Below, one piece after another: positions 47,457 to 56,800 of a DNA stretch of 64,000 nt; the first letter of the stretch is position 1; every line of letters begins with the position of its first letter. The stretch is from Paracoccaceae bacterium (GTDB lineage Bacteria > Pseudomonadota > Alphaproteobacteria > Rhodobacterales > Rhodobacteraceae). Position numbers and translations under genes: made by a program. The DNA lies in assembly GCA_028284705.1 (NCBI GenBank), contig JANQRE010000011.1, forward strand, positions 1 to 64,000. The letters are read 5' to 3'. The notes beneath the pieces are model-generated. The model did no database searches. It worked only from the letters and a program-made list of their open reading frames with translations, and had not been told where the DNA came from.

Positions 47457-50400
47457 TCAGGCCACCATCTGCTCGGCCTTTTTGAGGTCGACCGAGACAA
47501 GCTGAGACACGCCCTGTTCCGCCATGGTCACGCCGAACAAACGGTCCATCCGCGCCATCGTCACCGCATGGTGCGTGATGATCAGGAAGCGTGTGTCGGT
47601 GCGGCGCGTCATCTCATCAAGAAGATCGCAGAACCGCGTGACATTGGCATCGTCCAAAGGCGCGTCGACCTCGTCGAGTACACAGATCGGCGCCGGGTTT
47701 GCCAGGAACACCGCAAAGATCAGCGCCAGCGCCGTCAACGTTTGCTCTCCACCGGATAACAGACTGAGCGTGCTCAGTTTTTTGCCCGGCGGCTGACACA
47801 TGATCTCGAGCCCCGCTTCCAGCGGGTCATCGCTTTCGACCATCACCAGTTTGGCCTCACCGCCGCCGAAGAGGTGTTTGAAAAGATTGCCGAAATTCGT
47901 GTTCACCTGCTCAAATGCGGTGATCAGACGCTCGCGACCTTCCTTGTTCAGCGAGTTGATCCCGGTGCGCAATTTGCCGATGGCTTCGAGCAGGTCATCG
48001 CGTTCGGTTTTGAGCGTGTTGTGCTCTTCCTCAACCTCCCGGGCATCCTCTTCGGCGCGCAGATTGACGGCCCCTAGCGCGTCCCGCTGACGCTTCAGGC
48101 GGTTCACATCGTTTTCGATGCTCTCCGCGCTCGGCATCTGCTCCGGATCGGCCTCGAGTCGTTCGAGAAGTGCCTCCGGTGTCGTGTCCTGTTCCTCCCG
48201 GATCCGCTCAATGGCGGCCTGCACGGTCTCGGCTGCCGCCTCGGCCCGGGCCTGCGCAGCGGCCCGCGCTTCGCGTGCCTCAGAGGCTGCGCGCTCCGCT
48301 TCTCGTTCACGCGTCACAGCCTCGCGCTGCGCGGTTTCGGCCTCTGCTAACTCATCCGCGGCGACGCGCCTGCGGCGTTCCGCTTCCTCGATGGCGGCCA
48401 CCAGCTTCTCGCGCTCTGCGGCGATCTCATCCGGCTTCGCAATCGCAGATTTCAATTCAATTTCAGAGGCTTCCTTCCGCTCCACCAGTTCCGCGATCCG
48501 CGCCTCGGCGGTCTCCAGACGGTGCTTCCAGCCGCTGATTTCGGTGATGATCTCCTGTGCGCGTTTCAGCCGAGCTTCACCTTCGCGGCGCAGCTCGTCA
48601 TGGGCGGAGCGTTTGGCCATCATCGTCATCCGCGCCGCTTCGACGGTCATCTTGATGTCCTCGACCTGCGCCCGCGCGGCGTCCAGATCGCCCAACTCTG
48701 CAACGCCGGCCTCCGCATCCCGCAGCCGCTCGCGCGCCGCTAAGGCTTCTTCCTCGTAGCGGGTCACGGCGAGTTGCAACGTCTCGACCTTGCCTGCGGC
48801 AATCGAGGCGTCCCCCTCGGCGCGGCTTAGGTCGCGGGACGCATCCGCCATCTCGCGGTCGGCGGCTTTGCGCGCCTCACGCGCCTCGCGGTCAGCCTTT
48901 GTGGCGGCTTCAAGCTCGGCGATCAGCGCCTCATGCCCCTGCCGCGCCCCATCGGTGCGGGCGGTCACCTCTTCCAGTGCCTGCTTTAACTCCTCCAGCC
49001 GGTTCAACTGCTGAAGGCGCAGCGCGGCGGCAGAGGGCGCATCCTCGGCCCCGGTGCGAAACCCGTCCCACCGCCACAAATCGCCCTCGATGGAAACCAG
49101 CCGTTGCCCCGGTTTCAGCTCCGCCTGCAAGCGCGAGCCGTCTTCCGAGGCGACCAGCCCCACTTGGGAAATCCGCCGTGCCAGAACATCCGGCACCGTG
49201 ACATAGGAGTTCAGACCGGTGACACCGTTGGGCAAGGGCTGAGGGTCGGGATAGCCGGGCAGGGACGCCCAGCCGGTAATTTCATCCTCGTCGATCTGAC
49301 GGGCGCGCAGATCGTCCGCCAAAGCGGCACCAAGCGCTTTTTCGTAGCCATCGCGCACCTGAACATCATCGAGCACTTGCCCGCCCTCGCGGGTTTCGCG
49401 ATCCACGAGCCGCGCCAGAGCCGTCGCTTCCGCGCGCAGCGTGTTGGCTTCACCTTCGGCTTCGGCGCGCCGTGCCCGGGCGCTTTCCTCGCGCGCCTGC
49501 GCTTCGTTGCGCGCAGCTTCGGCGGTGCCGGCCTTGGTATCGGCGGTCTCGACCTCCGCGCCCGCTGCAGCCAACCTCACCGCGGCGCTATCCAACGCGG
49601 AGGAGGCCGCGTCGCGGGTTGCTTCCGCCGCCGCCATCGCCTCCTGCACGGAACGCGCCTCGCCTTCGTAGCGGGCCAGCGTCTTTTCGGCGTCTTCCTT
49701 CAGGCGATGCGCCGATTGATGCCGCGCCGCCAGACGGGCGACATCCTCGGTCTGCTCGCTCAACGCCGTCTCGCGGTCCTGCAACACTTGGGCGGCTTCC
49801 CGAGCTTCGTTCCCGGCGGTGGTCAGAGCCGCGTCATGGCCCTCGGAGGCCTTCGCCACCTCACGCTGCTCCCATTCGAGCCGCTCAATCGTCTCGCCCG
49901 CGTCCTTGTTCAGCGCACTCTCGCGCTCGATATCGCGCGCGAGCTGTTCGATCCGCGCCTGCAGGGTCTCGATCTGCGCTTTGGCTTGAGCCTCGCGATC
50001 CTCCAACGTGTCGCGCTGCACCTGCAAGCGCTGCACAATCGCGGCGGCGATGCCATCCTCTTCGCGCAAAGGCGGAAGCTGCTCCTCGGCCAAAGCGCGG
50101 GCCTTCGCAGCTTCTCGCGCGGTTGTTTCTGCGGCACCTGCCGCCTTAGTGCGCTCCGTCAACTGCTCCGAGGTCGCCGCGCGGGCCAGATCGGCCTCTT
50201 TCCAGCGCCGATAAAGCAGCATGCCTTCCGACCGGCGCAACTGCTCGCCGATCTGGCGATAACGCGCCGCTTGCCGCGCCTGCCGGGCCAGCTGCGCCAG
50301 TTGCGACGCCAGTTGTTCGATCACATCTTCAACGCGCGCGAGGTTGGTCTCGGCCCCGTTCAGCTTCAACTCCGCCTCATGGCGTCGCTGGTAAAGCCCT

Positions 50401-50912
50401 GAAATCCCCGCCGCTTCTTCCAGAATGCGCCGTCGCGCTTTCGGTTTTGCATTGATAAGCTCGGCGATCTGACCCTGCCGCACTAGGGCAGGGGAATGCG
50501 CCCCGGTCGAGGCGTCCGCAAAGAGCATTTGCACATCGCGCGCCCGCACATCCTTGCCGTTGGCTTTATAGGCAGAGCCCGCATCGCGGGTGATCCGGCG
50601 AATGACTTCGAGATTGTCGAGATCGTTGAACCCGGCGGGCGCAAGTCGCTCCGAGTTATCCAATTGAATTGAAACTTCAGCAAAATTCCGGGCAGGCCGC
50701 GAGGCGGCGCCCGCAAAGATCACGTCCTCCATCCCGCCGCCGCGCATGGCGGTGGGGCGGTTCTCGCCCATCACCCAGCGCAGCGCTTCAAGCAGGTTCG
50801 ATTTCCCGCACCCGTTTGGTCCGACAACACCGGTCAGACCATCCGCGATCACAAGATCGGTCGGATCGACAAAGCTCTTAAAGCCGTTCAGTCTGAGTTT
50901 CGAAAACCGCAA
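47457..50912 (-). CDS. smc: Chromosome segregation protein SMC
   Basis: Structural-maintenance-of-chromosomes ATPase of 1151 aa that compacts and individualises sister chromosomes with ScpA and ScpB. The N-terminal ATPase half has GPNGCGKSN at 31-39; two long coiled-coil arms flank a hinge (about 480-620, with YEKALGAALADDLRARQ); the C-terminal half has LSLLSGGEQTLTALAL and VLDEVDAPLDDANV. A TTG at 50912 gives the family N terminus RFSKLRLNGFKSF; the frame continues to an ATG at 51029 but the added 39 residues are hydrophilic and unlike SMC. Divergent from the cobalamin block. Confidence 0.95.
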   Translation of the reverse strand: MRFSKLRLNGFKSFVDPTDLVIADGLTGVVGPNGCGKSNLLEALRWVMGENRPTAMRGGGMEDVIFAGAASRPARNFAEVSIQLDNSERLAPAGFNDLDNLEVIRRITRDAGSAYKANGKDVRARDVQMLFADASTGAHSPALVRQGQIAELINAKPKARRRILEEAAGISGLYQRRHEAELKLNGAETNLARVEDVIEQLASQLAQLARQARQAARYRQIGEQLRRSEGMLLYRRWKEADLARAATSEQLTERTKAAGAAETTAREAAKARALAEEQLPPLREEDGIAAAIVQRLQVQRDTLEDREAQAKAQIETLQARIEQLARDIERESALNKDAGETIERLEWEQREVAKASEGHDAALTTAGNEAREAAQVLQDRETALSEQTEDVARLAARHQSAHRLKEDAEKTLARYEGEARSVQEAMAAAEATRDAASSALDSAAVRLAAAGAEVETADTKAGTAEAARNEAQAREESARARRAEAEGEANTLRAEATALARLVDRETREGGQVLDDVQVRDGYEKALGAALADDLRARQIDEDEITGWASLPGYPDPQPLPNGVTGLNSYVTVPDVLARRISQVGLVASEDGSRLQAELKPGQRLVSIEGDLWRWDGFRTGAEDAPSAAALRLQQLNRLEELKQALEEVTARTDGARQGHEALIAELEAATKADREAREARKAADREMADASRDLSRAEGDASIAAGKVETLQLAVTRYEEEALAARERLRDAEAGVAELGDLDAARAQVEDIKMTVEAARMTMMAKRSAHDELRREGEARLKRAQEIITEISGWKHRLETAEARIAELVERKEASEIELKSAIAKPDEIAAEREKLVAAIEEAERRRRVAADELAEAETAQREAVTREREAERAASEAREARAAAQARAEAAAETVQAAIERIREEQDTTPEALLERLEADPEQMPSAESIENDVNRLKRQRDALGAVNLRAEEDAREVEEEHNTLKTERDDLLEAIGKLRTGINSLNKEGRERLITAFEQVNTNFGNLFKHLFGGGEAKLVMVESDDPLEAGLEIMCQPPGKKLSTLSLLSGGEQTLTALALIFAVFLANPAPICVLDEVDAPLDDANVTRFCDLLDEMTRRTDTRFLIITHHAVTMARMDRLFGVTMAEQGVSQLVSVDLKKAEQMVA

Positions 50913-51154
50913 ATTCTGCTCTTTTTGTTTATGCGTTTTGCCCGCTTGTCGCCTGTCGTCCCCGGAATCAGGCGCTGTTGGTCGATTGTTGGGATTAGCG
51001 AGGTCTCTGTCAACGGTGATCCCCTCCATGTGGGGTGCTATGGGGAGTTATCCCCAAAATGTTGAAGTATCGAGGGGAATTCCCGCCGCGAAACCGCTCC
51101 GCAAGGTCGGAATCGATCTTGACCAGATCGCGTCAGAGGCGCAAAGTCGCGCCC
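50913..51154. other. Intergenic region between smc and the cobalamin riboswitch
   Basis: This stretch must hold the smc promoter and the promoter of the riboswitch transcript, but I cannot place either with confidence. A short hairpin TGGGG/CCCCA with an AGTTAT loop occurs near 51043-51058. No further gene is supported. Confidence 0.5.
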
Positions 51155-51345
51155 GCAAGGTTCCTCACACCCCGTGCCAAAGCACGATGAGGATGAAATG
51201 GGAATCTGGACCCGGCGACCCAATCAGGGGCCGAATGCCAGAGCCGCCCCCGCGACTGTACGCGGCGAGCGCCCGTCACGATGCCACTGGGATGTCCCGG
51301 GAAGGCGACGACGCGCAGTGACCCGCAAGCCAGGAGACCAGCCTC
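51155..51345 (+). promoter_or_regulatory. Cobalamin (B12) riboswitch
   Basis: The aptamer is recognisable by AAGGTTCC at its 5' side, a hairpin CGTGC/GCACG, ATGGGAATC, the CCCCCGCGACTGTA block, GCCACTG at 51283-51289, GGGAAGGC at 51299-51306 and the B12 box GCCAGGAGACCAGCC at 51329-51343. It lies ahead of cbtB, and binding of adenosylcobalamin should shut off the downstream cobalt-uptake and cobalamin genes. A hairpin CCCGTC/GACGGG (51364-51381) just before the cbtB ribosome site may be part of the expression platform, suggesting control of translation. Confidence 0.92.
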
Positions 51346-51397
51346 GCATGTTTGAAACCCCAACCCGTCGGGTGTGACGGGAGATGGAGAGTACCTT

Positions 51398-51586
51398 ATG
51401 AAAGACGACGTCAAAGTCATCGCCCAAACCGCAGACGCCACCCAGGCCGATGCCGGTCTTCTGGGCATTGTCGGAGCCATCATGCTCGGCGCCATCCTGC
51501 TGTTCTCGGCAGGGTTCGCACAAGCCACTGTCATGCATGACAGCTCCCACGACATGCGCCACGCGCTGGCCTTTCCCTGCCACTAA
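51398..51586 (+). CDS. cbtB: Cobalt transporter subunit CbtB
   Basis: A 62-aa single-helix membrane protein (helix LGIVGAIMLGAILLFSAGFA). The C-terminal histidines in VMHDSSHDMRHALAFPCH form the metal-binding tail that defines CbtB. Together with CbtA it is predicted to import cobalt for B12 synthesis, and the family is typically found under B12 riboswitches, as here. GGAGAG precedes the ATG at 51398. cbtA starts 3 nt after its stop. Confidence 0.92.
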   Translation: MKDDVKVIAQTADATQADAGLLGIVGAIMLGAILLFSAGFAQATVMHDSSHDMRHALAFPCH

Positions 51587-51589
51587 GCC

Positions 51590-52282
51590 ATGCTGAAGCA
51601 CATATTGACCAGCGCAGTGTTCGCTGGGATCGTTGCGGGGATTTTCGCGGCGATCATTAACCTGTGGGCCGTCATTCCAATGGTGATGGAAGGCGAGCTT
51701 TACGAATCCGGAGACCGTGTGCATTTCGCTGCCGACGGCTCTCCCCAATCCGATGCGGGCAGCCCTTCGATCCTCGAGGAACCCTCGCGCCATATCATGC
51801 CCGCAGCGTTCAGCGTGGTGACCTTCACCGGCTACGCCTTCCTGATGATCGCAGGCATCGCCTTGGCCGAACGCTATGGCCACCGCCTGAGTTTACGTCA
51901 GGGCCTGATCTGGGGGCTCTGCGGGTTCATCACCTTCCAGCTCGCCCCCGCGATGGGCATGCCTCCGCAACTGCCGGCAACCCCGGGGCCAGAGGTCGAG
52001 CCCCGCCAGCTCTGGTGGCTGATGACAGTGATCTGCACTGCTGCGGCGCTGGGCCTCATCGCCTTCGGGCGCAACCCCATGATGTTTGTGGGCGCAGGCG
52101 CCTTGCTTCTGGCCCCGCATATCATCGGCGCCCCCCGCCTGGACACCTATTTCGGCTTCGCCGCCCCCGAACTGGCGGCGCATTTTGTTGGGTCCTCACT
52201 CGCGGCCACGGCGCTCACATGGTCCGTGCTTGGCCTCGCCTGCGCCTGGTTCTGGCTCCGTCTGACCCGGGAGGAGGCATAA
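51590..52282 (+). CDS. cbtA: Cobalt transporter subunit CbtA
   Basis: A 230-aa protein with five or so membrane helices, matching CbtA: a first helix in ILTSAVFAGIVAGIFAAIIN, the segment EEPSRHIMPAAFSVVTFTGY, GLIWGLCGFITFQLAPAMGMPP (in part) with PPQLPATPGPEVEPRQLWW, a CbtA signature, and HFVGSSLAATALTW near the end. Predicted cobalt permease partner of CbtB. Its final A is the first base of the cobW ATG, so the genes are coupled. Confidence 0.93.
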   Translation: MLKHILTSAVFAGIVAGIFAAIINLWAVIPMVMEGELYESGDRVHFAADGSPQSDAGSPSILEEPSRHIMPAAFSVVTFTGYAFLMIAGIALAERYGHRLSLRQGLIWGLCGFITFQLAPAMGMPPQLPATPGPEVEPRQLWWLMTVICTAAALGLIAFGRNPMMFVGAGALLLAPHIIGAPRLDTYFGFAAPELAAHFVGSSLAATALTWSVLGLACAWFWLRLTREEA

Positions 52283-53352
52283 TGGCCCAGAAAATCCCCG
52301 CCACGGTTGTGACCGGGTTCTTAGGCTCGGGCAAAACCACCCTGATCCGCGAGATGCTGCAAAACGCCAATGGCAAACGCATTGCGCTGATCATCAACGA
52401 GTTCGGCGACCTCGGCGTCGATGGCGACATCCTGAAAGGCTGCGGTGACGAGACCTGCTCCGAAGAGGATATGTTCGAGCTCTCCAACGGCTGCATCTGT
52501 TGCACCGTGGCCGAGGATTTCGTCCCCACGCTCGAAAAACTCCTCGGTCGCGAGGACAAACCCGATCACATCGTGATCGAGACCTCCGGCCTCGCCCTGC
52601 CGCAGCCTCTGGTTCGCGCTTTCAACTGGCCCGAAATTTCCACGCAAGTCACCGTCGATGGCGTCGTCACCGTCGTCGATGGCCGTGCGGTCAAAGACGG
52701 GCGGTTTGCTCATTCCGTCGAGGCCGTCGATGCGCAGCGCAGGCTCGACGAAAACCTCGACCACGAAACGCCGCTTTCCGAGCTCTTCGAGGACCAGGTC
52801 GCCTGCGCCGACATGATCGTCGTCAACAAAACCGACCTGCTGGACGGCACCGAGGCCTCCGATCTCGTCGCACGACTCCAGGGTGACAGCCGCGACGGCG
52901 TGCAGGTGGTGAAAACCTCCATGGGCAAACTTCCCATCGACGTGCTGCTCGGACAAGGCGTCGGAGCCGAGGCGGACATGGCGTCACGCCACGAAATCCA
53001 CCATCACCACGATCATGACGATGACGACCACCATGACGACGATCATCACCACCACGATCACGACCATGATGAGTTCGAAAGCTTCGTGGTCACTGCACCG
53101 GAAATCACCGATGCGACCGCGTTCGCCGAGCATGTGGCGGAGGTGATCCGCACCCACGACATCCTGCGTCTCAAGGGTTTCGCAGCCGTCGCAGGCAAGC
53201 CCATGCGCCTCACGCTGCAAGCCGTGGGCCCCCGCGTCGACACCTATTTCGACCGCCCCTTCGCCGCCGATGAGACGCGCGAAACGCGCCTGGTGGTCAT
53301 TGGCCAAGCCGGTCTTGACCGCGCCGCTATCGAGGCAGCGCTCACCCCATGA
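52282..53352 (+). CDS. cobW: CobW GTPase, cobalt metallochaperone
   Basis: A 356-aa G3E-family GTPase thought to load cobalt onto the CobNST chelatase during aerobic cobalamin synthesis. The P-loop GFLGSGKT is at 12-19, the metal motif CICC at 71-74 in NGCICCTV, the guanine motif NKTD near 185, and a histidine/aspartate-rich stretch about 235-262 (HHHHDHDDDDHHDDDHHHHD) which can hold several metal ions. Starts on the last base of cbtA and overlaps the next acetyltransferase gene by ATGA. Confidence 0.94.
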   Translation: MAQKIPATVVTGFLGSGKTTLIREMLQNANGKRIALIINEFGDLGVDGDILKGCGDETCSEEDMFELSNGCICCTVAEDFVPTLEKLLGREDKPDHIVIETSGLALPQPLVRAFNWPEISTQVTVDGVVTVVDGRAVKDGRFAHSVEAVDAQRRLDENLDHETPLSELFEDQVACADMIVVNKTDLLDGTEASDLVARLQGDSRDGVQVVKTSMGKLPIDVLLGQGVGAEADMASRHEIHHHHDHDDDDHHDDDHHHHDHDHDEFESFVVTAPEITDATAFAEHVAEVIRTHDILRLKGFAAVAGKPMRLTLQAVGPRVDTYFDRPFAADETRETRLVVIGQAGLDRAAIEAALTP

Positions 53353-53795
53353 TCATCGAACAGGGCGACCCTCGCGACCCCGCATCGGTCGCCCTACTCG
53401 AAGCCTCTCACGCGCTTATGGAAAGCCTCTTCCCGCCCGAAGACAATCACTATCTATCCATCGACGCGCTCTGCGTGCCGGAGGTGCATTTCTTCGTCGC
53501 GCGCGACGGCAATGAGACCCTCGGCTGCGGGGCGATCAAACAGATGGACGGCTATGCAGAAGTCAAATCCATGTTCACCGCGGAAGTCGGCAGGGGCAGG
53601 GGCGTCGCCGCCGCAATCCTCAACCGGCTTGAGGCGCAAACCCGCGCCCTCAACCTCCCCGAGATGCGCCTCGAGACCGGCAACACGCTGCACGCCGCCC
53701 ACCGCCTCTACGCCCGCCATGGCTTCAAACCCTGTGGCCCTTTCGGCGATTACAAGGCCAACGACACCAGCCTCTTCATGAAGAAGTCTCTATGA
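53349..53795 (+). CDS. GNAT acetyltransferase within the cobalamin operon
   Basis: A 148-aa GNAT protein: HFFVARDGNETLGCGAIKQM, KSMFTAEVGRGRGVAAAIL (acetyl-CoA loop GRGRGVA) and YARHGFKPCGPFGDY. It is translationally coupled to cobW by a 4-nt ATGA overlap and is followed by cobN across a repeat element. The position hints at a role in cobalamin metabolism or in handling a pathway intermediate, but similar enzymes have very varied substrates and the link is unproven. Confidence 0.88.
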   Translation: MIIEQGDPRDPASVALLEASHALMESLFPPEDNHYLSIDALCVPEVHFFVARDGNETLGCGAIKQMDGYAEVKSMFTAEVGRGRGVAAAILNRLEAQTRALNLPEMRLETGNTLHAAHRLYARHGFKPCGPFGDYKANDTSLFMKKSL

Positions 53796-53798
53796 ATT

Positions 53799-53874
53799 TT
53801 CATTGGTCCGAAAATACTCCAGAGGGGGTGTGGGGGAGGCTGGCCTCCCCCAGTTGGTCGGCGCGCGAAGCGCG
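53799..53874 (-). repeat. Composite palindromic repeat, copy C (inverted)
   Basis: Read on the minus strand: hairpin CGCGC/GCGCG with a GAA/TTC loop (53862-53874), a perfect 10-bp hairpin TGGGGGAGGC/GCCTCCCCCA (53831-53852), then the GAGTATTTT...CCAATGAA motif (53819 down to 53799). The same order as copies A and B. It begins 4 nt after the acetyltransferase stop and ends 11 nt before the cobN start, where no ribosome site is visible. Confidence 0.8.
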
Positions 53875-53885
53875 GCGAAACTGAC

Positions 53886-56800
53886 ATGCATCTCCTCGCC
53901 GCCACACCCGGCTCCGTTGACGATGGCCAGGAACCCGTCGACTTGGGCCAAACCCCCGCCGATATCGTCTTCATCTCCGCCGCCGACACGGAACTCGCAG
54001 CGCTGTCGGAAGCCCGCGCCGAGATGGCGACCCCTCCGACCCTACGCCTCGCCTCACTCACCCACCTGCAACACCCGATGTCGGTCGATCTGCATGTGGA
54101 ACATTGCGCCTCAAAATCCCGCCTGATCATCGCCCGGGTCCTCGGCGGCACCGGCTACTGGTCCTACGGCATCGCGCAATATTCCGCTGCCTGCCACGCC
54201 GCCGGTATCCCCTTCGTCGCCCTTCCCGGAGATGACAAACCGGACCCCGAGCTCCGCGATCTCTCAACCGTCAGCGACGAAGACTACGCTGCCCTCTGGG
54301 CCTATCTCGTCGAAGGCGGCCCCGCCAACGCCGCGAATTTCCTCAGCTACGCCAAAGCAATGCTGGACGGAGCCGAAAAACCTCCCACCGCCGCCCCGCT
54401 CCTGCGCGCTGGTGTGTACTGGCCCGGCGCGGGCGTCTCGGATCTTGCCACCGCTCAGGCCGCGTGGACCGAGGGCCAGCCCGTCGTCCCGCTCATCTTC
54501 TACCGCGCGCTGGTGCAGGGAGCCGGCCTGAACCCGGTGAACCGCCTCACCAAAGCCCTCCTTCGCGCCGGTCTGAACCCACTCCCGATCTTCGTGGCCT
54601 CGCTTAAAGACCCGCTCAGCCAATCCACGCTCGCCACGCTTTTTGAAGCCGCCCCGCCAGACGTCATCCTAAACGCCACCAGCTTCGCCGTCGGCTCGCC
54701 GCACGCAGGCGACACCAGCCCCGAAAACCCGCTCAGCCAGCCCGCCGCCAACAAGGCCCCCGTCTTCCAGGTCGTCTTCGCCAGTTCCACCGAGGCCGCC
54801 TGGGAGGAGGCCGCTTCCGGTCTTTCCGCCCGCGACATCGCCATGAATGTCGCGCTGCCGGAGGTCGATGGCCGCATCCTGTCGCGCGCCGTCAGTTTCA
54901 AGGGCGAGGCCTTCTTTGACGAGGCCACCGAATGCGCCATCGCCACCTACCGCGCCCGCGGTGATCGTATATCCTTCGTTGCCGAGCTGGCAGCCAACTG
55001 GGCCAATCTCCGCCGCACCAACGCCGCTGACAAGAAGGTCGCGCTGATCCTCGCCAATTACCCCAACAAGGACGGGCGCCTTGCCAACGGCGTCGGCCTC
55101 GATACACCCGCCGCCACAGTGCATGTTCTCAACCTGCTGCGCGACAACGGCTACACCGTCACGCCGCCGAACGACGCCAAATCCCTGATGGATCAGATCA
55201 CGGCCGGTCCCACCAACTGGCTCACCGACCGCGCCACCCGCGAGGGCGGAGAGGCGCTCCCCCTCGACATCTATCTTGAGCACTACGCCAAACTCCCCTG
55301 GGACGTTCGCGAGCAGATCAAAACCCGCTGGGGCCCGCCCGAAAAAGACCCCTTCATTCTGGCAGAAATACTCCCCCCGGAAGGTCCGCCAGCCAAAGGT
55401 CCTGCCTTCAAACTCTCAATCCTGCGCTTTGGCAACGCGGTTGTCGGCCTGCAACCTGCCCGCGGCTACAATATCGACCCGACCGAGACCTACCATTCGC
55501 CAGACCTCGTCCCGCCCCACAACTATCTCGCCTTCTACTTCTGGCTGCGCCACCACTGGGGCGCCGATGCGCTGGTCCATATGGGCAAACATGGCAATCT
55601 CGAATGGCTGCCGGGCAAGGCTCTGGCGCTCTCCGACACCTGTTTCCCCGAGGCCATCTTCGGTCCCACGCCGCATATCTACCCGTTCATCGTCAACGAT
55701 CCCGGCGAGGGCACCCAAGCCAAGCGCCGCGGGCAAGCCGTGATCATCGACCACCTCACGCCGCCGCTCACCCGCGCTGAAACCTATGGCCCTCTGCGCG
55801 ATCTCGAGGCCCTGGTCGATGAATATTATGAGGCCGCTGGCGTCGATCCGCGCCGCATCGACCATCTGCGCCGCGAAATCCTGTCGCTCAGTGCGGTGAC
55901 CGGCCTCGACAAGGATGTCGGCATGTCCGGCTCGGACGCCGAAGGCGATCTGGCCAAGCTCGACGCCTATCTATGCGAATTGAAAGAGGCGCAAATCCGT
56001 GACGGTCTACACATTTTCGGGCATTCCCCGACCGGCGATCAGGCCCGCGATCTCGCCATCGCGCTGACCCGGGTGCCGCGCGGCGATGGCAAAGGCAAAC
56101 ACGCGTCCTTGATCCGTGCTCTGGCGGAGGATTTGAACCTCGGAGTCGACCCCCTCGATTGCGACATGGCGGACACGTATGTAGGTCCCAAACCCGCGGC
56201 TTTGTCCGGCGAAGGCGCGTGGCGAAGCAATGGTGATACGGTGGAACGGCTTGAAGCACTGGCAGTCCGCCTGCTGGACGGCGAGACGTCCCCATCAGGG
56301 GCGGCGAGCACTGCGGTTCTGGATCACATTGAAGCCGAGATCAAACCCACAATTGCCGCTTGCGGCCCGGCGGAGGGGGCGGGCCTCCTCACCGCCCTTT
56401 CAGGGCACTTCGTCGCCCCGGCGCCATCCGGCGCGCCCACCCGCGGCCGTCTCGACACACTTCCCACGGGGCGCAACTTCTTCTCCGTCGATGCCCGCGC
56501 CGTGCCAACGCCCACCGCCTGGGCTTTGGGGTGGAAATCCGCGAACCTCTTGATCGAGAAACACCTGCAAACCCATGGCGATTGGCCGCGCACCATGCTG
56601 CTCACCGCCTGGGGCACCGCAAATATGCGCACTGGTGGCGATGACATCGCGCAAGCCTTGGCCCTCATGGGCGTCAAACCCACCTGGGACAGCGCCAACC
56701 GCCGGGTGACCGGCTTCGAAATCCTGCCCCAATCGGTCCTGGACCGCCCCCGCGTCGATGTAACCCTGCGCATCTCCGGCTTTTTTCGCGACGCTTTCCC

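Noticed and set aside
50913-51029. Longer N terminus for SMC from an ATG at 51029
   Set aside because: The additional 39 residues are hydrophilic and unlike SMC, while the TTG at 50912 starts exactly at the conserved RFSKLRLNGFKSF.
51043-51058. TTATCCCCA resembling a DnaA box near the smc promoter
   Set aside because: A single near-match with no cluster of boxes, no AT-rich unwinding region and no dnaA/dnaN/hemE context; more simply part of a short hairpin.
52981-53070. CAC/CAT/GAC-rich run in cobW as a tandem nucleotide repeat
   Set aside because: It is the codon-level result of a His/Asp-rich metal-binding loop, as in other CobW proteins; there is no regular repeat unit.
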